Assembly (NCBI RefSeq): GCF_038066635.1
Contig: NZ_JBBUTI010000011.1
Span: 62,001-126,000 of the forward strand
DNA: 64,000 nt
DNA from: Ideonella margarita
Lineage (GTDB): Bacteria > Pseudomonadota > Gammaproteobacteria > Burkholderiales > Burkholderiaceae_C
Reading direction: 5' to 3'
Shown: positions 1-8,850 of the stretch, piece by piece
Layout: each line of letters starts with the position of its first letter
How positions within the stretch are numbered: position 1 is the stretch's first letter
Position numbers and translations under genes: made by a program
The notes under the pieces: model-generated
The model's input: only the letters and a program-made list of their open reading frames with translations
Databases searched by the model: none
Told to the model about the DNA's origin: nothing

Positions 1-2
1 TG

Positions 3-2456
3 GGAACGCTGGTGAGTGAAGCCGGCGCCAGCTGCACCTGGGCCGGCAACAGCCGCCTGCACCAGCTCACGCCCTGGAACAACGACCGGCTGGGTGATCT
101 CGACGGCGAGCACTTCTGGCTGCAAGACCTGGCCACCCTGGACGTGTGGAACCTCGGCCCCGGCCCCGGCAGCGCACCAGTGCCTTACCGCGTGCGCCAC
201 CAACCGGGCCTGAGCAGCCTTCAGCATCGGCAAGAGCAGCTGTCAACGCATGTCACGTTCAGCGTTGATCCGGTGCACGCCGTCAAGCGCATCCATGTGC
301 AGCTGCACAACCACGGCAGCCACGCCCGGCATCTGCGGGTGGTCGGCCTGATCGACTTGTTGATGGGCTCGGTGCGCATCGACCGGCAATCGGTCACCAC
401 CAGTGTGGGCTACGCCACCGAGCCCGAAGCCGCCGCAACGCCGCACGGGCCGAGCGCACCCAACCTGCCTTCAGGCCTGCGCACCGTGGTGCCCACCGAC
501 CCCGCCGCGAACGACGCCACCCGGCCGGCCGCCGCGCGCATGCTGCTGGCCACGCAGTGTGACAACCACGACCAGTTTGGCGGCCACACGGCTTTTGTGA
601 CGCTGGGCCGTGACGACGGACTGGCCATCGACCTGACCGACTGGACCTGCGATCGCCGCGAGCTGTTTGATTTCCGTGGCCACGCCGTGCTGCCCGAGCA
701 GTTCGGCCAGCGCTGCGGCCATGGGCTTGACCCCTGCGCGGCCCTGGGCGTCCGGGTGCGCCTGGCCCCGGGTGCGGCGGCCGGGCTGGTGTTCACGCTC
801 GGCCATGGGCACACAGCGGCCGAAGCACGCACGCTGGCGCGCCAAGCCAGTGACGTGTCGCCCCACCTGGCGGCCGACCAGGCCTGCACACAGCTCGACA
901 AGCTGCTGGGCGCGGTGCAGGTGGCCACCCCCGACCCGCTGTTTGATGCGCTGGTGAACCACTGGCTGCTCTACCAGGCCACGGCCTGCCGCCTGTGGGG
1001 CCGCGCCGGCTTCTACCAGGCCGGCGGCGCCTACGGGTTTCGCGACCAGCTGCAAGACGCCATGGCGCTGGTCATCACCGCGCCTGCGCTGCTGCGCGAA
1101 CAAGTGCTGCGCGCCGCCGCCCGGCAGTTCGTGGAGGGCGATGTGCAGCACTGGTGGCACCCGCACAGCGGCGCAGGCGTGCGCACCCGCTTCAGCGACG
1201 ACCTGCTGTGGCTGCCGCATGCCGCCTGGCATTACGTGCAGGGCACCGGCGACACCGCCATCTGGCACTGCAGCGTGCCATTCATTGACGGTCCCCCGGT
1301 GCCCGAAGGTGCCGAAGACCTGTACAGCGTGCCCGGCCAGCCGGAGCGCGCCGAAGACCGGCAAGGCAGCCTGTATGAGCATTGCGCCCGGTCGCTGGAC
1401 CACAGCCTCAAGATCGGCCCGCACGGCCTGCCCCTGATGGGCGGCGGCGACTGGAACGACGGCATGAACCGCGTCGGCCCCGAAGGCCGGGGCGAATCGG
1501 TGTGGCTGGCCTGGTTCCTGTGCAGCCTGGTGCCGCCATTTACCGCGCTGGCCCGGGAACAGGGCGACAACGAACGCGCCGAGCGCTGGCAGAGCGCCGC
1601 AGATGGCTGGCGCGCCGCATTGGCCAGCGACGCGCCCACCGGCGCCTGGGACGGCGCCTGGTTCAAGCGCGCCTTCTTCGACGACGGCTCGGCGCTGGGC
1701 AGCAGCGCCAACGCCGAATGCCGCATCGACCTGATCGCCCAGTGCTGGGCGGTGCTGTCACACGCGGCCCCGCCAGAGCGTCAGCAACAAGCCATGGCGT
1801 CGGCGCAGGCCCTGCTGGCCGACAACGACGCCGGCCTGCTGAAGCTCTTGACCCCGCCGCTGGCCCATGCCCATCCAGACGCCGGCTACATCCAGGCCTA
1901 CCCGCCCCGTGTGCGTGAAAACGGCGGCCAGTACAACCACGCCGGCGTGTGGGCCGTGATGGCCTGGGCGCAACTGGGCCGGGCGGACCTGGCCTGGCAG
2001 ACCTGGCGCTGGCTCAGCCCGGCGCACCGGGCCAATCACCCGGTGCAGGGGCCGGTGTACGGGCTGGAGCCCTATGCCGTGGCCGCCGACGTGTACAGCC
2101 AGCCCCCCTACACCGGCCAGGGCGGCTGGAGCTGGTACACCGGCTCAGCCGCCGGGATGTACCGCGCCGCCGTGGGCACCTTGTGCGGCCTGCAACTGGA
2201 AGGCAGCGAGGGGCCTGACGCCCGCCTGCGCTTCATGCCCTGCCTGCCGCCCGACTGGCCGGGCCTGACGCTGACCCTGCGGCACCGTGGCCGGCTGCTG
2301 CGGTTCAGCCTGGAAGCGGGTGCCCAGCCCGCGGGCACCGCCTGGGCCGACGACCCCGCCAGCGCCGAGCTGCCCCCCGGGCAATGGCTGAATCTGGACC
2401 AGCCCGATCTGCCGCTGCACCACCGCGTGCTGCTGCCGGCACAACAGGTGCGTTGA
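3..2456 (+). CDS. ndvB: Cyclic beta-1,2-glucan synthase, C-terminal GH94 part (5' partial)
   Basis: The reading frame is open from the window edge: a GTG at 12 is preceded by in-frame GGA-ACG-CTG, and the encoded GTLVSEAG matches the interior of the family, so the true start lies outside. About 815 residues are visible. They carry the GH94 phosphorylase-type fold, with GGGDWNDGMN (about residues 477-486) holding the catalytic-acid region, and C-terminal YTGQGGWSWYTGSA. In NdvB-type enzymes this part controls chain length of periplasmic cyclic glucans, while the missing N-terminal part holds the membrane glycosyltransferase. A stand-alone GH94 phosphorylase is less likely because of the upstream continuation. 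The PRC-barrel gene follows after 60 bases. Confidence 0.75.
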   Translation, partial: GTLVSEAGASCTWAGNSRLHQLTPWNNDRLGDLDGEHFWLQDLATLDVWNLGPGPGSAPVPYRVRHQPGLSSLQHRQEQLSTHVTFSVDPVHAVKRIHVQLHNHGSHARHLRVVGLIDLLMGSVRIDRQSVTTSVGYATEPEAAATPHGPSAPNLPSGLRTVVPTDPAANDATRPAAARMLLATQCDNHDQFGGHTAFVTLGRDDGLAIDLTDWTCDRRELFDFRGHAVLPEQFGQRCGHGLDPCAALGVRVRLAPGAAAGLVFTLGHGHTAAEARTLARQASDVSPHLAADQACTQLDKLLGAVQVATPDPLFDALVNHWLLYQATACRLWGRAGFYQAGGAYGFRDQLQDAMALVITAPALLREQVLRAAARQFVEGDVQHWWHPHSGAGVRTRFSDDLLWLPHAAWHYVQGTGDTAIWHCSVPFIDGPPVPEGAEDLYSVPGQPERAEDRQGSLYEHCARSLDHSLKIGPHGLPLMGGGDWNDGMNRVGPEGRGESVWLAWFLCSLVPPFTALAREQGDNERAERWQSAADGWRAALASDAPTGAWDGAWFKRAFFDDGSALGSSANAECRIDLIAQCWAVLSHAAPPERQQQAMASAQALLADNDAGLLKLLTPPLAHAHPDAGYIQAYPPRVRENGGQYNHAGVWAVMAWAQLGRADLAWQTWRWLSPAHRANHPVQGPVYGLEPYAVAADVYSQPPYTGQGGWSWYTGSAAGMYRAAVGTLCGLQLEGSEGPDARLRFMPCLPPDWPGLTLTLRHRGRLLRFSLEAGAQPAGTAWADDPASAELPPGQWLNLDQPDLPLHHRVLLPAQQVR

Positions 2457-2516
2457 CGAACAGACGGCCGCCGCCTTGCGGCCCGACCATGGGCTTCTTC
2501 ACCTTAGGAGGACACC

Positions 2517-3197
2517 ATGAAACAAGCTTTGTTTGTGCCGGTCATTGGATTGTTGGCTGGCTTGCTGTTCGCGTCACCCTGGGCAGCCGCGCAAGTGGCT
2601 GGCACCACCACCACGGTCGGCGTCAGCGTCACCGAATCCACCCAGGCGGCGTCGGGCTGGAGCGTGAAAAAGACGCTGATGGGCAAGCAGGTCGTCAGCA
2701 GCAGCGGAGCCAAGATCGGCAAGATCGAAGACCTGATCATCTCGCCGGACCGCAATGTGTCATACGTGATTGTCGGCGCGGGGGGCTTCATCGGCATCGG
2801 CCGGCATGACGTGGCCGTGCCGGTGAGCCAGATCCAGAACCAGAACGGCAAGTTGGTGATGGCCGGCGCCACGAAGGAAAGCCTGAAGGCGCTGCCCAGC
2901 TTCGTCTACACCGACGACAGCGCGATGCGCAGCACCTTCATGGCCCGCACCGAAGCCGACATGACCCGCGCCCGCAACGACGTCATCGCGCTGGAGAAAA
3001 AGGGCAGCACCCTGACCGGCGAGACCAAGACGAAGTGGGAGCAGCAGATGATGACGGTGCAGACCGACCTGAAGGGCGCCGAGGCCAAGCTGACCGAGAT
3101 GAAGGCCGCAGCTTCGGCGCGCTGGCGTGAGTTCGAGGCCGGCATGAACACCGCCTCGACGCGCCTGCGCCAGTCCATCGACAAGGCCAGCACATGA
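2517..3197 (+). CDS. Secreted PRC-barrel domain protein
   Basis: The 226-residue protein begins with a Sec signal peptide (hydrophobic stretch about 5-25, AQVA cleavage region). A PRC-barrel follows at about 50-115 (GKQVVSSSGAKIGKIEDL, then VSYVIVGAGGFIGIG). The C-terminal 90 residues are charged and helical, probably coiled coil. PRC-barrels are small beta-barrels found in envelope and stress proteins; no enzymatic role is implied. The start is supported by AGGAGG nine bases upstream of the ATG. Its stop overlaps the next gene by 4 bases, so the two are translationally coupled. Confidence 0.8.
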   Translation: MKQALFVPVIGLLAGLLFASPWAAAQVAGTTTTVGVSVTESTQAASGWSVKKTLMGKQVVSSSGAKIGKIEDLIISPDRNVSYVIVGAGGFIGIGRHDVAVPVSQIQNQNGKLVMAGATKESLKALPSFVYTDDSAMRSTFMARTEADMTRARNDVIALEKKGSTLTGETKTKWEQQMMTVQTDLKGAEAKLTEMKAAASARWREFEAGMNTASTRLRQSIDKAST

Positions 3198-3499
3198 GTG
3201 CCGTTCACGGCTTTCGCGTCGAGCGCGAGGACTACACCGCCACCCTGGCGCGCCAACTGGCGGAACTCAACCGCCAGATCGACGTGCTGGAGTTGCGGCT
3301 GAAGGCCGCGAGCGCCGACACCCGCGAGTGCCTGGCGGGCGAACTGGTGCTGCTGCGACGCCAGTCCGGCGAGGCCGCCGAGAAATACCGCGAGTTGCGG
3401 GCCACCGGCGACGAAGGCTGGGACCAGGTGCTGGCCGAAATGGAGCGGCTGCGCGGCGCCTTCGTGCGCACGTTCAGCTACTTCAAGACGCAGCTCTGA
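3194..3499 (+). CDS. Small coiled-coil protein (stress-response-like hypothetical)
   Basis: The 101-residue protein is almost entirely helical and charged, with heptad-like spacing of hydrophobic residues (LARQLAELNRQIDVLELRL). It has no signal peptide and no transmembrane segment. It overlaps the PRC-barrel gene through ATGA, so it is expressed with it. Small proteins of this build next to PRC-barrel proteins are often called Sll1863-type stress proteins in betaproteobacteria, but I cannot assign a mechanism. Confidence 0.65.
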   Translation: MSAVHGFRVEREDYTATLARQLAELNRQIDVLELRLKAASADTRECLAGELVLLRRQSGEAAEKYRELRATGDEGWDQVLAEMERLRGAFVRTFSYFKTQL

Positions 3500-3508
3500 G
3501 GCTGAGCG

Positions 3509-3545
3509 CCCTGCTCGGGCCCGTGGTTTCACGGGTCGGGCAGGG
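3509..3545. terminator. Hairpin between convergent genes
   Basis: A two-part hairpin: CCCTGC (3509-3514) pairs with GCAGGG (3540-3545), and CCCGTG (3520-3525) pairs with CACGGG (3530-3535) around a GTTT loop. It sits where the coiled-coil gene and the SDR-like gene converge and overlaps the SDR stop codon. There is no long T tract on either side, so intrinsic termination is only possible, not shown. Confidence 0.3.
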
Positions 3546-4407
3546 TTTCAGTGAACAGGGTGCTCACCGGCGCGGCCAGCGCCGGTGGCTTGCGCCGCAA
3601 GCCCAGGCGGCGGGCCCCCCAGCGGGCCGCCTGCCAGAGCTTGGCCGCCAGGCCATGCGGGTAGCCGTGCACCATATAGCGCCGGCGCGGCCAACGCGCC
3701 ATCGCCGCCTGCACCAGCACATCGGCCACGTCGGCAGGGCTGGCACGGGGTTGGCCGGGCCGCGCACCCGCCAGCCAACGGGTGGATTGCCGTTGCAGCA
3801 GATCGCGGAAATCCCCCCCGGCTGCGCGCTGCAGCGCCGTATTCAGGCCCAGCAGCGCTTCATCGCCCACGAACACCGGCGGGTGCACTTCCACCACCCC
3901 CACGCCGCTGTCGCGCAACATGGGTTCAACGCCGGCGAGCCAGCTCGACAGGGCATGCCGTGCGGCCAGGTGCCAGGTCATGCAGGCCCGCCGCGCAGTG
4001 CCGGCCGGCGCCCCCAGCACCACGATGCGGCCATCGCGCGCCCACAGCGCCGGCAGCAGGCGTTGCACCAGATCGGCAGCGCCGGCGAACAGCCGGTGCC
4101 AGTGCGCATGCACGTCGTCCATGCCCACGTCCCCCACGGCGCCAAACAGCGATTGCTCGGTGCACACCACCAAGGCATCCAGCGGTACGTGCAGGGCCAG
4201 CAGCAACTGGCTGAGCTTCTGCACCGAATCAGCCGAGGCCAGGTCCAGGCTCAGCACCGTGGCCCCGAGAGCGCGCAGGAACAGCACGTCGTCAGCGTGC
4301 TGGGTGGTGGCATACACCTGCCAGCCCTCGTGGCACAACGACTGCGTCACCCAGCGCCCCACCGGGCCGTCCGCCCCAACCACCAGGGCCACATGCGCCG
4401 CGCTCAT
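3529..4407 (-). CDS. SDR-fold protein lacking catalytic residues
   Basis: The 292-residue protein has a Rossmann start (VVGADGPVG, residues 10-17) in place of the usual TGxxxGxG, and the length and order of a short-chain dehydrogenase. The catalytic YxxxK position reads W145-HLA-A149, and the usual active-site Ser region reads VVLGAPAG, so Ser, Tyr and Lys all appear missing. It is probably a nucleotide-binding or regulatory protein rather than an oxidoreductase. Its start overlaps the stop of the upstream regulator (ATGA, 4404-4407), which puts it third in a coupled operon. A clear paralogue lies at 39840-40700 (shared VYAT, LR..GAT, LS.LL..LH blocks). Confidence 0.7.
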   Translation of the reverse strand: MSAAHVALVVGADGPVGRWVTQSLCHEGWQVYATTQHADDVLFLRALGATVLSLDLASADSVQKLSQLLLALHVPLDALVVCTEQSLFGAVGDVGMDDVHAHWHRLFAGAADLVQRLLPALWARDGRIVVLGAPAGTARRACMTWHLAARHALSSWLAGVEPMLRDSGVGVVEVHPPVFVGDEALLGLNTALQRAAGGDFRDLLQRQSTRWLAGARPGQPRASPADVADVLVQAAMARWPRRRYMVHGYPHGLAAKLWQAARWGARRLGLRRKPPALAAPVSTLFTETLPDP

Positions 4408-7382
4408 GACTGGTCCTCAAGGGCCTGGAGCGCCCGCGCCGTCAGCTCGATGTCGTCCATCGCACCAACGGCGCGGCGCCCCGCCGCCAGCGCGTCCGGG
4501 GTGAGCGCGGCCTGGGCCAGTGCCGCTTGGGCAGGGTGGTGCGCATGCGGCGGCAACGATGACTGCGGTGAATGGGGTGGATGGGGCCAGCGCGACAAGG
4601 GATCCAGCGGCGTCAGGCCCAGCCAGAGGGCCGCGTCGTCCAGGCGCTGGTCCAGCAGCGCCAGCCAGGCGTGTAGCCACCAACCCGGCTGGCCATGGGC
4701 CGTCAAGCCGGCTTGCTCGTGGGCCTGCCAGGCGCGTCGCAGGGCCTGGCGCGCGGCCCCTTTGCGGCCCGCACCCAACCAGGCCGCCGCACAGGCCAGG
4801 TGCAGGCGGCCGGCCCAGGCGGGTGGCTGCACCGCGGCGGCCTGCTGGCTCACGCGGTGCGCCAGGGTGGCCGCCTGGGGCCAGGCGCGGGTGGCCACCA
4901 GGCTGTCGAGCCAGTGCAGCGCCCCCACCAGCCAATGGCAGCCGGCCTGGTGGGCAAGCAGCAGCAGGCGCTGGGTGGCTTGGGCGAGGGCGTCGGAGGC
5001 GTCGTGCGCGTCAGGGGTTTGATCGGGCTCGGCGGTTTCAAGGGCGCACACCGCCTGTTGCATGGCCATGTCGGCGGTGGCGCCGGCCAGCTGGTCGAGC
5101 GCCGGCCAGTCGGCACTGCGCAGCCGGTTGGCTTCAAACCAGAGTGGGCGGGTGCGCTCGATCTCGCCGCTGCGGCACAACACGACGACACGGGCGCACA
5201 GCGCGTGGTGCAGGTGCCGGCTGGCCTGGGGGGAAATTTCGGAGTTGAGGTCCAGGGCGGTGTGGGGGTGAGGGTGTGGCCCGTGCAGTGCCCGCAGCTG
5301 TGCACGGGACAACGCCACGAAGGCCTGGGTGGCGCTGTGCAGCGTGCTCGTCGTGGCGCCGCCCATGCCCGCCCCCGGCGCCCCTGCCGGCGGCAGGCAC
5401 AGATCAGCCCACAGGCGCAGGCCGACGGCGCACGGCGCACGCCGCTCCAGCAGACGCAGGCAGGTGGTTTGCAAGGTGTCGTCATGGCCTTCACTGGCCA
5501 GCCACAAGGCATGCACCAGCGCGAGGATGTCGTCCGGGTGATGGCGGCCGTTGGCCCAGGCCCAGGCCTGGCGCAGGTGGCCCTGCGCCTGCTGGCAGCG
5601 CTGCACCACGCCCTGGTGCGGCAGGCGCCCGGTGTGCCGCGCTTCCAGCCAACCCTTGGCCTGGCGCACCAGGGCTGCGGCATGGGCGTGCTGCAGCGCC
5701 GCCATCTCACCGCTGGCCACCGCCAGCTCCAGCGCCAGCGCGCGCATGTTGCGCCACAGGCCGCTGCGGCTCGGGGCCTCACCGTCCGCGTCTGCCGGAT
5801 GGGTTTGCAGCACCGAGGCATCGGCCAAGGCGGCCAGCTCCAGCGCCACGGCGGCATCGTCCAGCTGCAACTCGTCGATCGCCACACGCCGCACCAGGTC
5901 CACAGACAGACCGTGGCAGGCGGGCACGCCGGATGCGTCCACCGCCGGCAGGGGGTCGCTCACCACCTGCTGCATCAGGGCCAGATCGGCGCTGCCTTCA
6001 AACACGGCCAGGCGGCGAAACAGCCGCTGCTGGCGCTGCGTGAGGCGAGCGTGGCTGGCCTCCACGGCGCGCCGCAGACTGCGCACAGCAGTGGGCTGAT
6101 ACGGGTGGCTGTGCTGCAGGCGGCTGGGTGGCGTGGCGGTGAGCAGATTCAGGCGCTCGCCCATCAAGGCCGGCAAGGCCGCCAGGCCCAGCGCTGGCAC
6201 ACGGGCTGCAGCCTGCTCCAGCGCCAGCGGCCAGCCGTCCAGCGCATGGGCCAGGGCGCACAGGGCGGGCAGGTCCGCCGCCTGCGGCTCGAAGCGGGCA
6301 TCGGCCAGCTTCACCTGCTGCACCAGCAGCGCCACCGAGGGCACGGCCAGGGCCGCAGCCAGGGCATGTGGGTCGGTGTCCTCTGGTTCGCCTATCGACA
6401 GGCCGGCCGAACGACCGGGCGGCAGAGCCAGGCCATCCAGGCGACACACCAGCTCGCCGCGCTGGTGGAAAGGCCGCTGCCGCGTCAGTAGCACGCGCAA
6501 GCCGGGCGCACCGGCCAGCCATCCGGCCAGCACGGCGCCCAGCTCGGCCGGCAGGCGGTCGGCGTTGTCCAGCACCAGCAAGGCGGCCATACCGCCCAGC
6601 TGCTGCCGCAAGGTCCACCAGGGGTCATCCAGGTCATGGCCCCGGGGCAGGTTCAAGGCTGCGGCCACGGCCAGCACCACATCCTGCAGCGCGCACACCG
6701 GCGCCAGGTCGACCCAGGCCGCGGGCACACCGGTGGCGGCCGCATGGCGCCAGGCAGCCACCTGGGCCAGCCGGCTTTTACCCACGCCGGGCGGGCCAGC
6801 CAGGCTTACCCACTGCGCCTGTCGCAAACTGCGCAACAGCTGGGTCAGCTCGTGCTGGCGGCCCAGCAGCGTGGGCCAGGGGCCGGCGTCGGGCCGGCCT
6901 TGCACGGGCGCAGGGGTGGTGGATGCACCAGCAGCCACTGGCTGCGCCGGCTCGGTGGCGGGCGCGGGTGAATGCGCCGGAACAAACGCCGGCGGCACCG
7001 CGTCTGCCCGCGGCAGCCACGGCCCGCGGCGAATCGGCCAGTTGAAGCGATAGCCCTTGCCCGGCACGGTGGCGATGGCGCTCTTGCCCAGCACCTTGCG
7101 CAGGGCCGAGATCTGCACGTTCAGGTTGTTGTCTTCAACCACCAGCCCGCGCCACACCCGCCGCAGCAGATCAGCCCGCGTGATCAGCCGCCCCGGCTGG
7201 CTGACAAGCAGCGTCAGCACATCCAGCGCGCGGGTCTGCAGCGTCACGGGCTCGCCGTGGTGCAGCAGGCGCTGCTCGTCGGGCTGCAACTGGAAACCGC
7301 CAAAGTGGAAGGCATCCGCCGAGCTGGCCACGTTCGAGGCCTGGGTTTCCTGAGACAACAGCATCGATTCGCAAGACACCAT
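4404..7382 (-). CDS. Winged-helix NTPase transcriptional regulator
   Basis: The protein has 992 residues from the ATG at 7382. An OmpR/PhoB-type winged helix lies at about residues 27-115 (LVVEDNNLNVQISALRKVLG, ending VPGKGYRF), then a proline-rich linker. A STAND/AAA-like NTPase follows, with Walker A GPPGVGKS (about 196-203) and Walker B LLVLDNAD (about 268-275), and then a long helical C-terminal part, possibly TPR-like, that may sense a ligand or partner. The architecture resembles AfsR/MalT-like regulators. The frame is open to 7427, but I chose 7382 because it overlaps the stop of the preceding gene by one base (TGATG). ATG 7364 is a further alternative. No target is known. Confidence 0.75.
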   Translation of the reverse strand: MVSCESMLLSQETQASNVASSADAFHFGGFQLQPDEQRLLHHGEPVTLQTRALDVLTLLVSQPGRLITRADLLRRVWRGLVVEDNNLNVQISALRKVLGKSAIATVPGKGYRFNWPIRRGPWLPRADAVPPAFVPAHSPAPATEPAQPVAAGASTTPAPVQGRPDAGPWPTLLGRQHELTQLLRSLRQAQWVSLAGPPGVGKSRLAQVAAWRHAAATGVPAAWVDLAPVCALQDVVLAVAAALNLPRGHDLDDPWWTLRQQLGGMAALLVLDNADRLPAELGAVLAGWLAGAPGLRVLLTRQRPFHQRGELVCRLDGLALPPGRSAGLSIGEPEDTDPHALAAALAVPSVALLVQQVKLADARFEPQAADLPALCALAHALDGWPLALEQAAARVPALGLAALPALMGERLNLLTATPPSRLQHSHPYQPTAVRSLRRAVEASHARLTQRQQRLFRRLAVFEGSADLALMQQVVSDPLPAVDASGVPACHGLSVDLVRRVAIDELQLDDAAVALELAALADASVLQTHPADADGEAPSRSGLWRNMRALALELAVASGEMAALQHAHAAALVRQAKGWLEARHTGRLPHQGVVQRCQQAQGHLRQAWAWANGRHHPDDILALVHALWLASEGHDDTLQTTCLRLLERRAPCAVGLRLWADLCLPPAGAPGAGMGGATTSTLHSATQAFVALSRAQLRALHGPHPHPHTALDLNSEISPQASRHLHHALCARVVVLCRSGEIERTRPLWFEANRLRSADWPALDQLAGATADMAMQQAVCALETAEPDQTPDAHDASDALAQATQRLLLLAHQAGCHWLVGALHWLDSLVATRAWPQAATLAHRVSQQAAAVQPPAWAGRLHLACAAAWLGAGRKGAARQALRRAWQAHEQAGLTAHGQPGWWLHAWLALLDQRLDDAALWLGLTPLDPLSRWPHPPHSPQSSLPPHAHHPAQAALAQAALTPDALAAGRRAVGAMDDIELTARALQALEDQS

Positions 7383-8632
7383 CAACTGGCCAGCCCCAGC
7401 GGCTGCGCTTGCCGCCGCAGGCACCAATGCTGGTAGGCCGACAGCAGACGGCCGGAGTGAACGGGCTCACCACGCCGGCCCGGCAAGGCGCTGGCACTCA
7501 CCAGCACCACACAATCGCCAGCCACCAGCCACTGATCAAGCCGCGTGAAGATTGAAGCCAGCTCGGCGTCAGGGGGCAAGGCCGCCCCGCCGATCAAGGT
7601 ATCGCTGCCTAGGCCATGGGCGGTGAGCGGGCTGACCACCACGGCGTGTGACGCCGGGGGCACGGGCCCAGGCCACAGCGGCACCAGGCGCGTCACGCCC
7701 AGCTCCGCCAGTTGTCGCTGCAGCGCGGCGAAGGCCAGCCCCCGCACAGGGTGCGGCAGGCACAGCGCGCCCAGCCGCTGCGGCCATTGCCAGTTCAAGC
7801 CTTCAGGGCCCCATGCAGGGCGCGCCGCCATGGGCTCCAGCGCGCGCAGTGGCCGCTGTGTCTGGCGATGACGGGCGAAGAAGCGCGTGGCGGGCATGTC
7901 CTGCACCAGGCGGCCCTGCTCCAGGCACAAGACATGGCTGGCCAATGCCAGCGCATGGCCCCGGTGCCGGGTGGCCAGCAGCACCGCCATGCGCCGCGCC
8001 AGCTGGCGCAACAAGCGCAGCAGCGGGGCGGCTTCAGCCTCGGTCAAATCAGTCATCAGGTCATCGACCAGCAACAGCGGCACGCCCAGCAAGTGGCAAC
8101 GCAGCAGCATCACCATGCGCTGATCCGCCGGGGCCAGGCTGCACACCGGCGCGTCGAGCGCAGGCACCAGGCGGTGCTGGCCCAGACGCGCCAGCCAGGT
8201 GGCCAGCCACGGCGCCTGCCGGAAGCCGGCATGTGGCGTGGGCACCTGTCGTGCGTCCATCAGAAAGGCTCGCAATGAGGGGCGCACCGGCGCGTCGGTG
8301 GCGCACACCCGCACCGGGCGGCTCGACGCACCAAGCGGCAGGCCGTTGAAGGTGGCCTGGCCGCTGCACAACAGGCCGTCGTCGCCGAGGTGGCCTGACA
8401 AGGCCCGCAGCAGCGCTGACTTGCCCGCCCCCGCCGGCCCCAGCAACACCGTGAGGCCAAACGCCGGCAACACCGCTGACACCTGGTCGACCGGCACGCC
8501 TGCCGGCCCGACCACGCTGAACTCGGAGAGCGTCAACACCGCACGCGGCAAGGTGGGCGGCCCGCTCACGGCTGAAACCGCACACCGAAGGCGGCAAGGC
8601 AAGACAGGCACAACGTCATCATGGCAAGGCAC
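7382..8632 (-). CDS. ABC-type ATPase fused to a pseudophosphatase-like domain
   Basis: The first 250 of 416 residues are an ABC ATPase: Walker A GPAGAGKS (65-72), a signature region reading CSLAPADQR (164-172) in place of LSGGQ, Walker B LLLVDD (187-192) with Asp where the catalytic Glu is expected, and a possible H-loop (TRHRGH). The last 130 residues look like a dual-specificity-phosphatase domain (LNWQWPQRLGALCLP, then LGVTRLVPLW). Its HCxxGxxR loop has decayed to VSASALPGRRG (378-388), without the Cys. No permease is adjacent. The GTG start at 8632 is uncertain. It is first of three coupled genes. The ABC part is clear; the phosphatase reading is inference. Confidence 0.6.
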   Translation of the reverse strand: MPCHDDVVPVLPCRLRCAVSAVSGPPTLPRAVLTLSEFSVVGPAGVPVDQVSAVLPAFGLTVLLGPAGAGKSALLRALSGHLGDDGLLCSGQATFNGLPLGASSRPVRVCATDAPVRPSLRAFLMDARQVPTPHAGFRQAPWLATWLARLGQHRLVPALDAPVCSLAPADQRMVMLLRCHLLGVPLLLVDDLMTDLTEAEAAPLLRLLRQLARRMAVLLATRHRGHALALASHVLCLEQGRLVQDMPATRFFARHRQTQRPLRALEPMAARPAWGPEGLNWQWPQRLGALCLPHPVRGLAFAALQRQLAELGVTRLVPLWPGPVPPASHAVVVSPLTAHGLGSDTLIGGAALPPDAELASIFTRLDQWLVAGDCVVLVSASALPGRRGEPVHSGRLLSAYQHWCLRRQAQPLGLAS

Positions 8633-8850
8633 AGGCGTGAGGTGGCACAGGGCGATCGAGCTGATTCAGTCTCGATGGCAGGCTGCACCGCGTCGTGCCG
8701 CGCACTGCCATGGCCGCGCGCTGCAGGCGCCAAGCGCGCTGCAAACCTGCCACCACTGTGGCAAGTTCGTCCGCAAAAATCCTTTAGCCCGGCTTCAGAA
8801 AACCTTAGGCATTGCAACGAGTTGTGAGGTGTGGGCGCGCTGCCCGGCCT

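Noticed and set aside
2466..2483. GGCCGC/GCGGCC hairpin after the glucan synthase gene as a terminator
   Set aside because: There is no T tract and a strong ribosome site for the next gene follows, so read-through is more likely.
3328..6491. Long plus-strand open frames opposite the winged-helix NTPase and SDR genes
   Set aside because: They are antisense shadows of GC-rich coding sequence, rich in Arg/Ala/Pro/Gly/Gln, with no recognisable motif; the minus-strand frames carry clear domains.
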